From: Symsagittifera roscoffensis | Lineage: Eukaryota > Xenacoelomorpha > Acoela > Convolutidae | DNA length: 64,000 nt | Assembly (NCBI RefSeq): GCF_963678635.1 | Contig: NC_087062.1 | Coordinates: 36,112,052 to 36,176,051 of the forward strand | Direction: 5' to 3' | Position numbers and translations under genes: made by a program | Notes under the pieces: generated by a model | The model's database searches: none | What the model was told of the DNA's origin: nothing | The model's input: only the letters and a program-made list of their open reading frames with translations | Part shown: in pieces, positions 1 through 11,839 of the stretch | How positions within the stretch are numbered: position 1 is the first letter of the stretch | How the letters are laid out: the number at the start of each line of letters is the position of its first letter

Positions 1-150
1 TATTCGTAGTAAAAATTAGCAAGAGTTGAACGAATCGAAGCATGTGCATAATGGGTTTCCAAATTGGTCAAAATTAAATAACAGGATGAAAATGAGGTGG
101 ATATAGAAATTAATATGAATGGTGAATTCTAATGTGAATTTTGGGTAAAA

Positions 151-741
151 TTATGACCTTTTTGGACACATCCCAGTAATGATGGCTACATGTTCCTCCC
201 CCTTATGGACCCCCTCAAGTTGTAGCCTGTATTGAAGATAGATAGTTTCCTCCCCGTTTTGGCTGTGTTTATTCCCCGCGATGTAATTCCATTTGGGGGG
301 ACTTAGGTCGGTCTGGTACTCGTATATATGTACCCCAAGCATTTCGGCGAGCAGGTGCATGTCGGAATCGATGACCCCCCGGGATAGTAACGTTCTGCCG
401 GGATCGTGATAAGGGTTATAGAAGGAGTCTAACCGCTTTTGTTCGCGCGAATGCCGATCCTCTAAGGTCTGTTGCAGGCGGTACGACTGTACCTTTCTCC
501 CGGTGATGAGGTTATGTACGCAACCCAGTAAACAGGAAGAAAGAGTGCAGGTATCTTCAAGTGTAATTGGTTCGTAGGTAAGAACGTTAGCACTAGCGCC
601 GTCCTGGGTGGCGATAGGCTTATTCCCGGCTACGAAGACAGTGACGCAAGGTTTATGCGAACGATTTCCCCTTGCTTTCTTCACCGGCGTCATAATCGTT
701 CGGCATATTCGTTCGCGTGTCTTGGCCGTTAAGTGCCGCAT
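151..741 (-). pseudogene. Possible OTU-like cysteine protease relic
   Basis: A 196-codon frame starting inside the 3' part of the 653-1111 frame. Its second half has the spacing expected of the end of an OTU-type deubiquitinase fold: a Cys-rich helix start (SSCLLGCVHNLITGR, residues about 68-82), a hydrophobic helix and strand (LLAEMLGVHIYEYQ, about 129-142), and a terminal EEHVAIITG where OTU proteins keep the catalytic His. The canonical Asp-Gly-x-x-Cys loop is not intact; a D-x-C precedes the helix instead. An in-frame stop lies 24 bases upstream of the ATG, so the start is close to where it is drawn. OTU is an inference from pattern only. It could also be an unrelated retroelement or orphan ORF. 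Confidence 0.3.
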
Positions 742-1111
742 AAAGGACCTTGTCGGATAAAATCATCCTGGCTTCTGCACATTCAATACACTCGAAGCAG
801 ACATTTTGGCAACTAACTAGGTGGTTCCCTTCAATAAAATACCTCGAACGTGCTTCTCGATGTAATTCACGGCAGTTTCCCTGGTAGTTTAATGCCAATT
901 TGTGTAAGTTGCGTAGCACGGGAGTGACTTTAAGTCCGTGTAGAACAATTTTCCCGTCTCGGTATAGTGTACAATCGAGAATGGAAAAATTCTTTATCTT
1001 TAAGCGGAAAACTTTCCGTTGGTTACGGGAAAGTGGGCGGACAATGTCATCCTTCCCTTTGGAATCGGCTTGAAAGTATTGAGAAAATTTGGTATTTATT
1101 TCAAAATCCAT
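653..1111 (-). pseudogene. Integrase-type HHCC (H2C2) zinc-domain relic
   Basis: An open frame of 152 codons. The layout fits the segment at the front of retroelement integrases. First comes a short strand-rich stretch around residues 40-60 (key residues LYRDGKIVLHG). Then follow LRNLHKLAL with the first His, a RELHREARSRYF helix with the second candidate His, and paired cysteines in VCFECIEC. In known integrases these His and Cys residues bind zinc. The base composition is more GC-rich than the surrounding window. The frame runs 89 bp into the next minus-strand frame (151-741), which is read after a +1 step. I see no reverse transcriptase around it. It is probably a relic of an LTR-type element, or an expressed domesticated copy; the sequence alone does not decide. 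Family call moderate; function not proven. Confidence 0.45.
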
Positions 1112-3035
1112 GGTAGCTATGATGAATTGATTAATATGTAATAAGGTAAATTGAATGTTTAGTACGCTACTTGATGATCGACCGGTAATTAATAAAGTAG
1201 CTAAGTTAATCGAATTAAACTTGTATTTGCTCAGATAGCGAGGAATTAATCCCTTTTTTCAACAAAAATGAGTAGTGGAATATCTCCGAGAGACTCCCCC
1301 CCCCATTCCCGAAACACTGGGGCGAAAGTTACGAAATATAGTGGAATGATACTAGAGATGATTTGACCCGGGCATGCGATGAGCCGTTTTCATTCGACCC
1401 CCCGGGGTCGAGTGATAACGGTTCCCGGAAGTGCAAATGGCCCCACCGGAAATCCTTAACTATTGGTCCGATTGAGTTCACTGTTATGTATGTAGTAGCC
1501 CTAGGTGAGGGAAGTTTAAGTTTGAAGTTTCGGAATCCCAAGTTCACCCCGGCCCGATTTACGCCCTAAACGAACAAAACCCAACCCAAACTTCCGGAGG
1601 CTATTTCTCGACCCCTAGCGACCCCAGGGAGCTGAAGCTTACAGGGATGGTAGATAGTGATATGGTCTATCGTATGTTAGGATGATGACCCGATTGGGTG
1701 ATAATGGCACGGGCTATTAGCTTTTGGGAAATTCACCCCCTGGAGGCGCTAAGAGGCAATTGGCGCAAAATAATGAGCGAGGGTATATCATTTTTATGGC
1801 ACTTTTGTGCAGTATGACCCAACCTGATAAAAAGGGTCCCTGTAAGTCTTAGTTCTCAGTTGTTGACCTTTCCGGTGCTAATTGACCTTTTCCGGGAAGA
1901 GTGATAGTGGACCTTAAGAGTGGAATAACTTGAGAAGCTGGATATGGATGAAACTTGGTAGGCATGACCCTCATGTGACCCCGAATAGATTGTGGGGGGT
2001 TTGAACCCTGGGTGACCCCGGGGTGACCTTTATTTGACCTTTTAGGTTGTAACCCAAATTTTTTTAAATTAACACCGGAAAATAGCCCAAATCATATGTT
2101 TTGTAATTAGGGGGGTTAATTGATTATCTTATGAATCTGGGATTAGTGATTTGCCTTTATGTGGAATTGGTTAGGCATTTCCTTGAAATTGATGGAATAT
2201 CTTGGCTTAATGTATAAGGGTATATTGTTGGAACTACTAAGAGTAAGCTAAACAAACATTGGGCTCAAGTTGACTTGGTGAAAGAACTATGAAAAGAAAT
2301 ACGTCAAAGACACAGAAAAGTAGTCACATATTTATTTTGCAATTTGGGCAAGGGAATAGGGAATTAATTAACCTAAACGTTAGGGGTTTACAGGATATTC
2401 CATTGGCTTCTGGGGGATGTTCTATTGAGTTGATTGGACCCTAGTTAAAGGAACGGTTTATCCCGCGAGTCGATTAGGTTGAAATTTGAATAGGTTATAA
2501 ATGGGAACTTTTGGATTATGATGAGCGGGAAACTAAGTTCCGTGTGGTTTTGCCCCAGCCATGGGAAAGTTAAAAGATACGGGAAACTTAAATAAAACCC
2601 TTGGGCATTTTGATATGTAAAGATAGCTTGAATTAAGTTGAAGCTGCATTTTTTGTTTGTTTAGCATAGCTTTGATTAACATTTTCAAATTGGCATTTAG
2701 ATTAATGTCATCACGTTCAATCTATGAACTGGAACGCTGCTTAGGAGGCACAAAGCATATGTTAAAACTTATATGGAATGTTGGATCTCTGACTAAAACT
2801 CAGGGTAAATAAACTTAAGGTACAAACGATCCGGACGATCTTTACGCAGAGAAAACGAAAGTGGACGAAGACTAAGTGAGTCGGTAAGAAAAAGTTACAA
2901 AAAGCCTTAAAGGAACAACTTCGTGAAAGTGGTTAATTTATCGGTTTAGCTGATTTTTCTAAATAATTTCGGGAATCAAGTGGAGTTCAGAGGGGTAACT
3001 CTGCAAAGATAGTGGAGATTAATATATTGATAAAC
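1112..3035. other. No gene seen; GC-richer decayed sequence
   Basis: Only short overlapping frames occur (for example both strands of 1329-1569) and none has a recognisable motif. The stretch has runs of CCCC and GGGG and short repeats such as GGGTGACC near 2000-2040. It may be the eroded body of the element that supplied the integrase-like frame at 653-1111, but I see no LTR. Confidence 0.5.
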
Positions 3036-3972
3036 TGCTGGAGGCAGTTAGTTAGTTAATAAGAATCGCAGACCCTTTCCTTAATTGAACGGTTAATTTT
3101 TGGAAATTAGATTTGGGAATTAGACGCCCCACTGACCCCAGAATAAAAGGGAACGTATTGCGGCGGTACGAAGAACGATAGTGAGAGAGGCCGGCCTAGA
3201 GATACTGTGAACTTCCCCCAGTGTTTACAGTGTTACGAAATCAAGGCTCCTGAAGACTTTAGGTAATCGACTTGCTGAATGATTTTTGCATCATCTGTTG
3301 CGAGGTCTCCATACCCATTTAAATTTAAAATTCTATACCTCAGCTGATTCAGACAATCAGAAGCCTCATTTTAATGATTGTTTATCTGAAATACTCGTAG
3401 TTGAGTGCAAAATTCTTCTTTTCTTCTTCGTCTCGTTAATGAAATTGCATAAGTTGACGAAGAAAAGTTGACCACAGTTTTCTTTGTTATTTCGCAAAAA
3501 ATATTAAGAAACATATCTCACAATTAGGGATAGTCAAGTATCATCTGATGAAATTGAAAATTGAATTTTTTTGCACTCAATATGAACTTCTGAATATGCG
3601 AAAGGTCCATTTTTGTTACAAGTTTCCTGGTAATGATCAGTTTAAAAGCAAGAAAGCTGGTCGATTAAGTAAAATTAAATAAATAGTCAATAGTAAAGCA
3701 TGTTTGAATAAGAAAAATTCTAACAAAAATCAACTTTAGTTTAAAACACATTTTCATCAGATGATACTTGACTTTCCCTAATGATATGGATGAAAAATTG
3801 GACAAAATAGGGACATAACAGTGCTTTGGGAGAGCTCGAAAAATCACTTTCGTCGACCTAAAAAACTACTAGTTCCGCCCCTTCATTGAAAGCAATTGTG
3901 GGCAATCAAGTAAAGGGTGTCAATTGAAAGACCACTACAAAGACCCTAGTTTAGCCAAACTTTCTACGCCGC
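3036..3972. repeat. Tandem duplication, copy A
   Basis: Starts at GCTGGAGGCAGTTAG and matches copy B (from about 3973) over most of its length with scattered differences. It ends in the same stretch (ACTACAAAGACCCTAG through CTACGCCGC) that lies inside a hAT-like element in copy B. Copy A lacks most of that hAT element, so it carries an internal deletion. A block near 3523-3552 is repeated in inverted orientation at about 3748-3783 (key words TAGTCAAGTATCATCTGATG and its complement). Confidence 0.75.
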
Positions 3973-5371
3973 TGGAGGCAGTTAGTTAGTTAATAAGAAC
4001 CGCAGACCCTTTACTTAATTGAACGGTTAATTTTTGGGAATTGTAACTGGGAATTAGTCGCGCCACTGACCCCAGTAAAAAAGGGAACGTAATGCGGCGG
4101 TACGAAGGACGATAGTGAGAGAGGCCGGTCTAGAGATACTGTGAGTTTCTCTCAGTGTTTACAGTGTTACGAAATCATGGCTCCTGAAGATTTTAGGTAT
4201 TCGACTTGCTGAATGATTTTTGCATCATCTGTGGCGAGGTCTCCATACCCATTTAAATTTAAAATTCTATACTTCAGCTGAGTCAGACAATCAGAAGCCT
4301 CATTTTTATGATTGTTTATCTGAAATACTCGTAGTTGAGTGCAAAATTCTTCTTTTCTTCTTTGTCTCGTTAATGAAATTGCATAAGTTCACGAAGAAAA
4401 AATGACCACAGTTTTCTTTGTTATTTCGCGAAAAATATTAAGAGTCATATCTCACAATTAGAGATAGTCAAGTATCATCTGATGAAAATGAAAATTGAAT
4501 TTTTTTGCACTCAATATGAACTTCTGAATATGCGAAAGGTCCATTTTTGTTACAAGTTTCCTGGTAATGATCAGTTTAAAAGCAAGAAAGCTGGTCGGTT
4601 AAGTAAATTTAAATAAATAGTCAATAGTAAAGCATTTTTGAATAAGAAATTTACTAACAAAAGTCAGCTTTAGTTTAAAACACATTTTCTATTGCTGCAA
4701 AATCAATCTATGCAACAACCTTATTATCATACCTTGGTCTTCTTAGAACGGTGCCAACATAAAAAAATTGATCGAATGCTTGAAAAAAGTTAGTTGATAA
4801 TCATTTGCCAACAATTCAACTTTTAAATGAAAACTTTTTGAATAAACTTTTTGATTATTATCATATTGAAACAGGGACGGATTTAGGGGGGAGACGCCTT
4901 CCCCCTCAGAGATTCGACCCCCTGCCCACCCTAAGGGTCCCCCGTTATACTATACTGAGATATCGATTTTTGGTGATGGAACCTAAAAAATTTTTTAAAG
5001 GCGCCAATGTTTACTAATTTTGAGTGGGGAGCTCTCGCCAAAAAACGCAATTTTTTGGCCAATCTTTTCCAAAAAGAGCTTAGAAACGCTTTTTTTGGCT
5101 TGTTTTTTCAAAATTTTGCCTGCGTTGCAGAAAAATTGGACAACATAGGGACAAAACAGTGCTTTGGGAGAGCTCAAAAAATCACTTTCGTCGACCTAAA
5201 AAACTACTAGATCCGCCCCTTCATTGAAAGCAATTGTGGGCAATCAAGTAAAGGGTATCAATTGAAAATATGACTATTTTGTCGACCTTTTTTTAGGTCG
5301 ACCACATTGATTTTTTAAGCCCTACCCAACCACTACAAAGACCCTAGTTTAGCCAAATTTTCTACGCCGCA
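3973..5371. repeat. Tandem duplication, copy B
   Basis: Longer copy of the unit at 3036-3972. It contains a nearly whole hAT-type non-autonomous element (4872-5221) and runs into a second one (5270-5623). The A/B junction shares the word GCTGGAGGCAG, consistent with a tandem duplication whose breakpoint fell inside a hAT-like element. A third, dispersed copy of the same repeat is at 7440-7726 plus 14587-15040. Confidence 0.7.
4872..5221. mobile_element. hAT-type non-autonomous element (MITE), about 350 bp
   Basis: Begins CAGGGACGGATTTAGG and ends with the near-inverse TAGATCCGCCCCT(T). It is flanked by TATTGAAA on the left and CATTGAAA on the right (7 of 8 match), as expected for the 8-bp target duplication of hAT transposons. 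The uninterrupted site is visible in the third repeat copy near 14,996-15,008 (CACATTGAAAGCAAT). No transposase is present. Confidence 0.7.
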
Positions 5372-5623
5372 GGCAAATTGTTGAAACAAGGCCAAAATAG
5401 GCGTTTTCAGGTACATTTTTGAAAATTTCGACCAAAAAAAGCGTTTTCGGCGAGCGATCCCCCCTCAAAAGTAGTATATTTTGGCGCCTAGAAAAAATTT
5501 AATGTCAGAAGGCCAAAAATGGATATCTCAGAATAGTACAAAGGGGAACTCTTTGGGTCGGCAGGGGTCGCATCCCTGAAGAAAAGCGTCTGCTCTAACG
5601 CCCCCCCCCTAGATTCGCGGCTG
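5270..5623. mobile_element. hAT-type MITE, 5' end missing
   Basis: Shares its interior with the complete element at 53371-53731: the GTCGACC box, GCGCCGCAGGCAAA-like segment, GGCGCC box, and a CTTTGGGTCGGCAGGGGTCG segment. It ends in a degraded terminal repeat (CCCTAGATTCGCGGCTG). The left terminus is not recognisable. Confidence 0.55.
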
Positions 5624-5706
5624 CAAATGCGATCACTTCATATTATAATGAAAATCCACTTTTCTCTTGTTGAGCTACAGAGTTATCATACACGTTTGTA
5701 AGGTTA

Positions 5707-6060
5707 TTGTTCCGAATTTCGATACCAAACAACGGAAAATTTGTGCTCGGATAGTTTTTTTTTCTTCAGACAAATTTCGACTTTTTAACTAGCCATTTTT
5801 GACGGAAATTTTAAAATCAATCGAAAGGTATTATTGTCCTGAGCTCAAATTTGAAAAACTATTTTACCTGTGATCATTTTTCGTAGAGTTACATGATTTA
5901 AAGTTAGCCATTTTGGCCAATTTGGGACAATTAACGCGCGATATATTTCGCGCTATTAACGCGTAAGCGGAGAATTAATCCCTCTTAGAAACATTCCAAT
6001 TTGGTTGAAAGAAGCTTATTTGCCATAAATGGAAATTGTATAATTAAAAATTTGTCATAT
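5707..6060 (+). mobile_element. Helitron/HINE-like repeat, 3'-truncated copy
   Basis: Begins TTGTTCCGAATTTCG and follows the family seen at 28327, 28580, 31684 and 33326: a TTCTTCAGACAAATTTCGAC box, an ACCTGTGATCATTTTTCG box, and the palindromic ACGCGCGATATATTTCGCGC box. The terminal hairpin of the family is missing here. Confidence 0.5.
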
Positions 6061-7440
6061 GTGAAAATTGTATGACAAACAGTTTTTGAAAGTTTGTTTT
6101 TTCAAATGCAGCACAATATACACTAAAGCCCATCTAATAAGCCGTGTAATCTGCGAACAGAGAAGAAAGCCTGAGAAAAAAATGTTTTTAAGAAGTTGCA
6201 ATTCATTTGCTTAGTTTTCTGCAGGAGATCTTCTCAACTCTTTAGATAAGGATAATTGTATGGTATTGTATGATAAGCGTTCTCGGTGTATGGAGGTCAA
6301 CCCGGGCAAGTGATGTTTAAACATTCTTAACTTTACGAACGATTCCTAAACAATTCCTAACTTTTGATATGATTCTGCAATAATCATTAGGCTAACCCAA
6401 GGCTACAATTTAATTTTTCGTTCTTTCCTCACTCGTGGTGTACGCAGAATACCTGAACTGATGTGGATGAAACAAAGACCATGCTATTGAAAAATTGAGC
6501 AATAAATTCCAAAAAGCAACTGGAGAGTCTACAAAGACATTTCGGGACACGCTAGGACCAACGAAATCGGCAACTTTATATCAGGGTACCTCTTAAGCTG
6601 CAAAATTGAAAGCTGCAGAGCCCGACAAATTTACCTACATCCAAAGTTTCCTTTCTTGTAAGAAACAGTTTTAGGAAGAAACCTTGAAAAAGGAAGAAGA
6701 AAAAAGAAAAACCAACCTAAGGATCTTGCGTTGCTTAGAATGAAGATCAAAAAACGAAAACCTAATATGTAGAAGAAAAAACTGAGATTTTGCAGTCGAA
6801 CAACCTGAGTTTGGAAGAAAATTTGATTAACCTAAAAAACCTAAGTGACAAATACTCTTAAGAATAAACGTATATGGGAATCACTTGTTCAAAATTGTGA
6901 TATAGTATAGAATTATTCTTGTTGCTTAAATAATTGTTTTTTGCAACCTAAAAACAGTATGATTTAAATTGAAGCTGATCGAAATTCTTGTTAACATTCA
7001 CTCTTAAAGAAACAAACCGCTTTTCATTATGTTTGTTCCAAAAGTTTAGGCTTAAGAAAACCCGGGTTTTAAGAGACCGAAAACAAAATCAATCAAATCG
7101 GAGGAAGTTGAACAACAAGTTCAACGTAAAAAGATAGTAAGATTCCGTTATTTTTGTTTGTTCTTTGCTAAATCTAAGACTGAATCTTAGTCTTTGGATT
7201 GAGGAATGATTGAAGAATGATTGAAGAATGATTTTGTTACTGTCAAAATACGCTGAAGGGTATACATAGTTTCTTCACATTTGATGAAATGGTCAGAATA
7301 ACATCAGCCTTTCCAATGACCCAACAAATGGCGCGGTAGGGTTCAGTTATCAGGGCAGTTGTGAGTATCTGTGTAGCCTTTTCTAATCTCAAGAGCTCCG
7401 GTTTTACTTTTTAATTGCAAAATTCGTGTTAAGAAAACAC
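6030..7440. other. No gene; short inverted-repeat remnants
   Basis: No convincing coding frame. A segment at about 6240-6290 (TTGTATGATAAGCG then CTCGGTGTATGG) is the reverse complement of words at 51925-51960, so it is probably a terminus of a dispersed element with ACACCGA-type ends. Confidence 0.4.
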
Positions 7441-7611
7441 AGCTGTTAAGATTTTAGGCAACCGACTGCTTGAATGATTTTAACATCATCTGTTGCGAGG
7501 TCTCTATACCCATTTTAAAATGAAGATTTTATACCTCAGCTGATTCAGACAGTTAGAAGCCTCATTTTTACGAATGCTTGTCTGAAACATTCGTAGTTGA
7601 GTGCTAAATTA

Positions 7612-7639
7612 TTCTTCTTCTTCTTCTTCTTCTTCTTCT
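7612..7639. repeat. (TTC)n microsatellite
   Basis: About nine TTC units. The other two copies of the surrounding repeat have only two to three, so the run has expanded here. Confidence 0.9.
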
Positions 7640-7721
7640 CGTTCATGAAATAATACAAGTTGAAAAGACAAAATGACCACAGGTTTCTACTTTATTTCGC
7701 AAAAAATAGTAAGACTCATAT

Positions 7722-7726
7722 CTCAC
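7722..7726. repeat. Target site duplication, left (CTCAC)
   Basis: Identical to 14587-14591. The unoccupied site reads TATCTCACAATTAG in the repeat copies near 3511-3526 and 4447-4462, which confirms that CTCAC was duplicated on insertion. Confidence 0.95.
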
Positions 7727-7978
7727 TGTGATATCCTATGAGGTATCGCGATGGAAAACTAATTTGTAATTCAAGAATGTATTTTGGTTTGAATAAATGG
7801 TTTTCTCTTTTGCTTTTATAGCTACTGAGAGTATTCCAGCAGTTGTTACACTGAGCTCTCAGCTGTGTGCTAATGTCTCTGATCTAATGACCTTGGACAC
7901 ATCTAAGAATAATAATTAGTAGCACTGAAGGTTATAGTTACATCATTCTATTACTGCTATTGCAGTGGCAGTATGACA
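7727..7978 (-). repeat. 3' LTR of the retrotransposon (left in window)
   Basis: 252 bp, TGTGAT...TATGACA. Closely matches 14331-14586; differences include a 2-3 bp length change near ATGTATT and single substitutions. Confidence 0.93.
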
Positions 7979-7992
7979 TACCCCCTAGAGTG
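7979..7992 (-). promoter_or_regulatory. Polypurine tract
   Basis: Read on the minus strand, CACTCTAGGGGGTA lies directly against the LTR. A purine run ending at the LTR is where plus-strand DNA synthesis is primed in LTR elements. Confidence 0.7.
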
Positions 7993-8147
7993 AAAATATA
8001 TTTTTTTCTGATATAAGAAATAATTTATAGTATCAAGAGTTTTAAGCACTCAGTTCTTTTAAAAGGTTGTGATTTCAAATTGCAGAATTTTCTATTTCTT
8101 TAATTTTTTTCCAGATCAATTCTCCAGCTAGGATTCCAGTCCACTCT

Positions 8148-9094
8148 TTAGTCCAGAGTAGCATAGCCGAATTTCCTCCTGAAAAGATGTCTCTCTAGAA
8201 GACCAAATTTCGATTCCGTTGGCCTGTCATTTCGTTCTTTAAACTCCGTTAGCCGTCGTTGATACTCTTGGAGGGCTGGTTTTGGGAGTGCTCTCGCTGT
8301 TAATTCTTCCGATTCCGAGACCTTCTTGATAGAATGTTTCACTGGGTCCCCAAAGCGTTTTGGCTCCTTGCTCTTTGTTTGTCTTGAGCTCCTTCTAACC
8401 CCTGCTTCTTCAATGCTAGAATCGTCTGATGTCCCCTGAGGAGGTTCGAATTTTTCGTCCCGTTCAGCGGCTGGCTGACTCTGTCCCCTAAGTTCGTCTG
8501 CGATTTTTGTATTCCCCTCTTGAGAAGTTGGCCAGATTTTTCCAGTCTGCCGGTGCCAGATTCCTATATTGAAATATGTCCAGAATATCCCCTAGTCTGG
8601 TAGTCAAATCTATCTTCTTCAATTTAACTTTTTGTTTATTCTTAGGCGTGGAGCTCGATTGTACGTTTTTGTCCGGAGTATTAAATGTAGCGGCAGTTTG
8701 TTTGGTCGATGTTTCCGGCTGATCGACTTAATTCATGTTTCTCAATTTTTTTCCCGTTTTCTTTAATGCGACTTCGTCCTGAGTTTTTGGACCGGCTATC
8801 GAACTAGTTCTGAGGTTATGACTGTTTGGCTCTGTTGAAACCGGTCAATTGGATTCACAAAACCTGCTAATTCCACCTGCCGTCGCAGTTCTTCATCTGA
8901 GTCGATGTCCTCTAGAAATTCGGGAGAGCTGATTCGTTGCAACTTCTTTTGTGGTTCTGCCGATTGGTTTTTTCTTGCGTTCTGTGTTTGGTCCTAATGT
9001 AGATGAATCTTCGCTTGAGCGATATACAATTTTCTGTAAAAATTACCCTGCCGACGTTCTTACTGTTGAGTTTGTTTCTGTTGACATTTCCCCT
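8148..9094 (-). pseudogene. Retrotransposon pol C-terminal tail, broken
   Basis: Charged Lys/Glu/Ser-rich fragments continue downstream of the integrase frame and end in an open frame at 8148-8342 (with ERHLFRRKFGYATLD at its end). There is no catalytic motif. Probably the integrase tail or an extra C-terminal domain, interrupted by several stops. Confidence 0.5.
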
Positions 9095-10230
9095 TCAACG
9101 GTTTTGTGATCGCCTGACTACTTTTTTGTAGGTCGTTTTTACGCAAAATCGTCTTTTTCGGAGACTGTGTGCTTTCTCCTTTTTTTTCCTCGATGATTCT
9201 TTTTCCCACGAGTAGATCATTTCTTTTATGAGCTCCGGGTTTGATTGTCCCGTTTCGTCGACAATTTTCCGAATGTCGTTTTTCGCTGCGTCTCTACGCT
9301 CCTCATTCCAACGAGTGTTTGCCTCCAGTAGCTCTTTAAGGGCTTTTGCTCGCTGACGGTCTCGATCTGAGTGCACTTGCTGCTTGTACAGTGGGCTGTT
9401 GTCCCTGCTGAGTTCCTCCTTTCCGACTATGTTCAAATTCTCCCTTGATTGATCAATCCTCCGTTTGAGCAGTGACGCTGTCAATGTTAATCGTTCGAAA
9501 TGTTGTTTGTCTAAATAGTCAGTATTAGTTATAAACTTGTCACGTAAGATCTTAAAATCATTTTTCGGAAATATCCCAAAATGTGCCTGAAATGGAAATA
9601 CTTGAATAGTTTTCTGCTTGTTCCACCGTAAGTCCCGCAAAATGGTACTAAGGCACAGTTTGATTGATCGTTTGTTTTCTTCTAATAACACTACCCCCAA
9701 TCTTCGTTTTATTGTTTGTATAGTTTGTTCTACTAAACCGCAGCCCCGATGGTCGCCCACGGGACAGAATTTTTGCTCTGCACAAAATTTTTTGAGTGTT
9801 TTCCTTTAAATACTGAAAATTGGTCAGATCGTATCGATTCCGGAATGTCATGTATGTCTATTTAGAATATCAAAATTTTTACTGTACAATTTCCACTTGC
9901 TGATTTAGTGACTTTTACCGAAGGAAATTTCGACATTCGATCTATAGCTACCAGTAGGTAGATTTTTACTCTGTGGTTTTCTAAGGGTCCCGCATAATCT
10001 AATTGTGATGTTTGGCCCGGCTGCGTAAGCAGTGGTAGTGGTTTTGACGCATTTTTTGGAATGCGATATTTTACATTTTTACAATATCTGGTGCAACTAC
10101 GGCACTCTTCCCCTAGATTCACTATGTCCTTATTCATATGCGGCCACCAAAGGTTTTGTGAGACTCCCAGCATGGCTTTTTGGGCCGGATGACCCCGATG
10201 GATTCGTTTGAGCTAGCTTGTTATTCACCA
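9095..10230 (-). pseudogene. Retrotransposon integrase, frameshifted
   Basis: The N-terminal zinc domain is visible as RIHRGHPAQKAM (two His), then WWPHMNKDI and CRSC (two Cys). The catalytic core keeps all three acidic positions in separate frames: SQLDYAGPL, then ESIRSDQFSVF, then GLVEQTIQTIKRRLG. The first open piece is 9862-10173, the middle Asp lies near 9800-9860, and the third piece is 9095-9760. In intact elements this enzyme inserts the cDNA. At least two frame changes make this copy non-functional. Confidence 0.85.
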
Positions 10231-11400
10231 GTATGCAGTCGTCTTGCACCGCCATCTGTGGCAACAGCGGATTAGTATAGGGTCCCATCAGCTCGAATCC
10301 TTGTTTGTCCCCCCGTTCTATGACTCGTCTCAGCCGATACATCCAGGTGTCGTCTGAGGTCAGCTCTGCAAGGAGGCATTTATCGAACAATTTGGAGAGG
10401 ATGTCTAGTGTATCTTCTGTTTGCTGCCTTTGCAGCTTCTTTTCTTCTTTCGGTCTATGGGCTTGTCTTTTGGGTGGTTCTGTTGTGCACACTTCTTGGT
10501 CGTCGTCCATTGCGTCAGTGGTCGTAAGGTCCACATCAATTACCTGTACATCGCTCAGTTTTTTCTCCTCTGGTTGGGCCGGCACGATGCTTATTGGTAA
10601 TTATTCGCTCATTTTCGTAGCTGCCACTAGTTCTCGATTGATGTTCTTCGGAGTGCTCGATTCACCCCCAATCAATTGCCAGAATGAAAGTAGCCTGTTG
10701 TCCGCTTCTTTTTGTTGGTCCTGTGGTAGTTGCGATTTGACTCTTGACTGGATCTTTTTTTCGCTATCCGAACTGACCTTATTTTTCCGACTCCCTCGAC
10801 TCATTTTCCGTGTTCGTTGCAGAGTTGCTGTGACCTTATCTTCCTCTGACAGTTCGTTTGTGTTAGACAATAATCGATTCCACTTCGGGTCTCGGATGCT
10901 CTCCTCCCTGTCTTCGTTCTTCCATTCCTGTGGTGTATCCTATCATCAGTCATAAGATCGGTTGAATTTTTTTAACATCTCCTTCGTGAGTCTGTTTTTT
11001 TCTCATTTTGACTTGCTGAATTTTTTCTGACTGTTTTTGCAGTTTTGTGACACGAATGTTTGCTGGATTGAAATGAAGAAAAAGTGATCTATTTTCTTTG
11101 TGAGCTGCTGTTTAGCTATTTTGACGGTCGCGAAAGTTGATTTATTTCGTTCCAGTCGAGCGTTGCTCGTTTTTGACCGTTTTGGTTGCCATAGCAACCA
11201 TTAAGCGATGACTGTTTCGCCACTTTCCTTCTAGAACATTCTATAAGATTTTCGTTCGGGTTGAGCCACCCATTGTTTTCTAGCCTACTGTTCATGCAGT
11301 CTAACGCTTTGTGAAAGGAATCAATTGTTGATTTGGGCCAAGGATCATTTGGGCCAAGGATCATTATAAGGATCACGCGATAAATAACCGACCATCCCCA
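10231..11400 (-). pseudogene. Linker between RNase H and integrase, broken
   Basis: Includes the frame at 10130-10585, with WMYRLRRVIERGDKQG and LPQMAVQDDCILVNNKL. This is the strand-helix stretch that commonly precedes the integrase zinc domain. Upstream fragments (10601-10870 and 11116-11376) are Lys/Glu/Ser-rich without motifs. The plus-strand 216-codon frame at 10305-10955 is the shadow of this region. Confidence 0.6.
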
Positions 11401-11401
11401 T

Positions 11402-11777
11402 TTACTTTCCTGTAATGTGAACTATTTCAAATTGATAGGGCAATAATCCATCGACCCATCGGGTCAACCGTGATTGATATGTATTATTTGATTTGTTCCC
11501 ATCTGCGGCTGAAGTGATCTGTTGTGCTGATAAATACCTTGCCCAAAAAGTAATGTTTGTATCTATAAACTGCCCAAGAAACTGCAAGTAACTCCAGTTC
11601 GTTTATTAAGTATTTTTTTTCTTGAGTATTTTGGTACCTGGGTGCAAACGAAATCGGAACCCACGACTCTTCATCTGTTTTCTGTTCTAATGTAGCCGTT
11701 ATGGCTTGCATCACATTTAACCCTTGTCTCTCGTTCAGGATCATATCAGTGAACTTTTGAAATGCTAGCTGCTGCAT
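11402..11777 (-). pseudogene. Retrotransposon RNase H
   Basis: Clear family words: PISFAPRYQNTQEKKYLINE, ELELLAVSWAVYRYKHYFLG and FISTTDH. These carry the catalytic Glu (in NELELLA) and a later Asp (TTDH). The first catalytic Asp normally found in a DAS-like motif is not obvious; the aligned region reads NVMQAITATLEQ. The domain is split between two frames (11484-11777 and 11402-11587). Confidence 0.8.
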
Positions 11778-11839
11778 TTCTTATTGCATCAAACACAACT
11801 GTGCGTTCCTCCCCAACTCAAGTTTTTTCACGGGTAGTT

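Larger units (their letters stand above)
7440..7726. repeat. Third copy of the 3036/3973 repeat, left part
   Basis: Matches the repeat around GTTGCGAGGTCTC, CTCAGCTGATTCAGACA and the Cys-rich pyrimidine tract. It is cut at 7726 by the LTR retrotransposon and resumes at 14587. Confidence 0.8.

Noticed and set aside
10305-10955. 216-codon plus-strand frame in the retrotransposon
   Set aside because: It is antisense to the RNase H to integrase linker; rich in Ser/Cys from complementing Lys/Glu/Arg codons.
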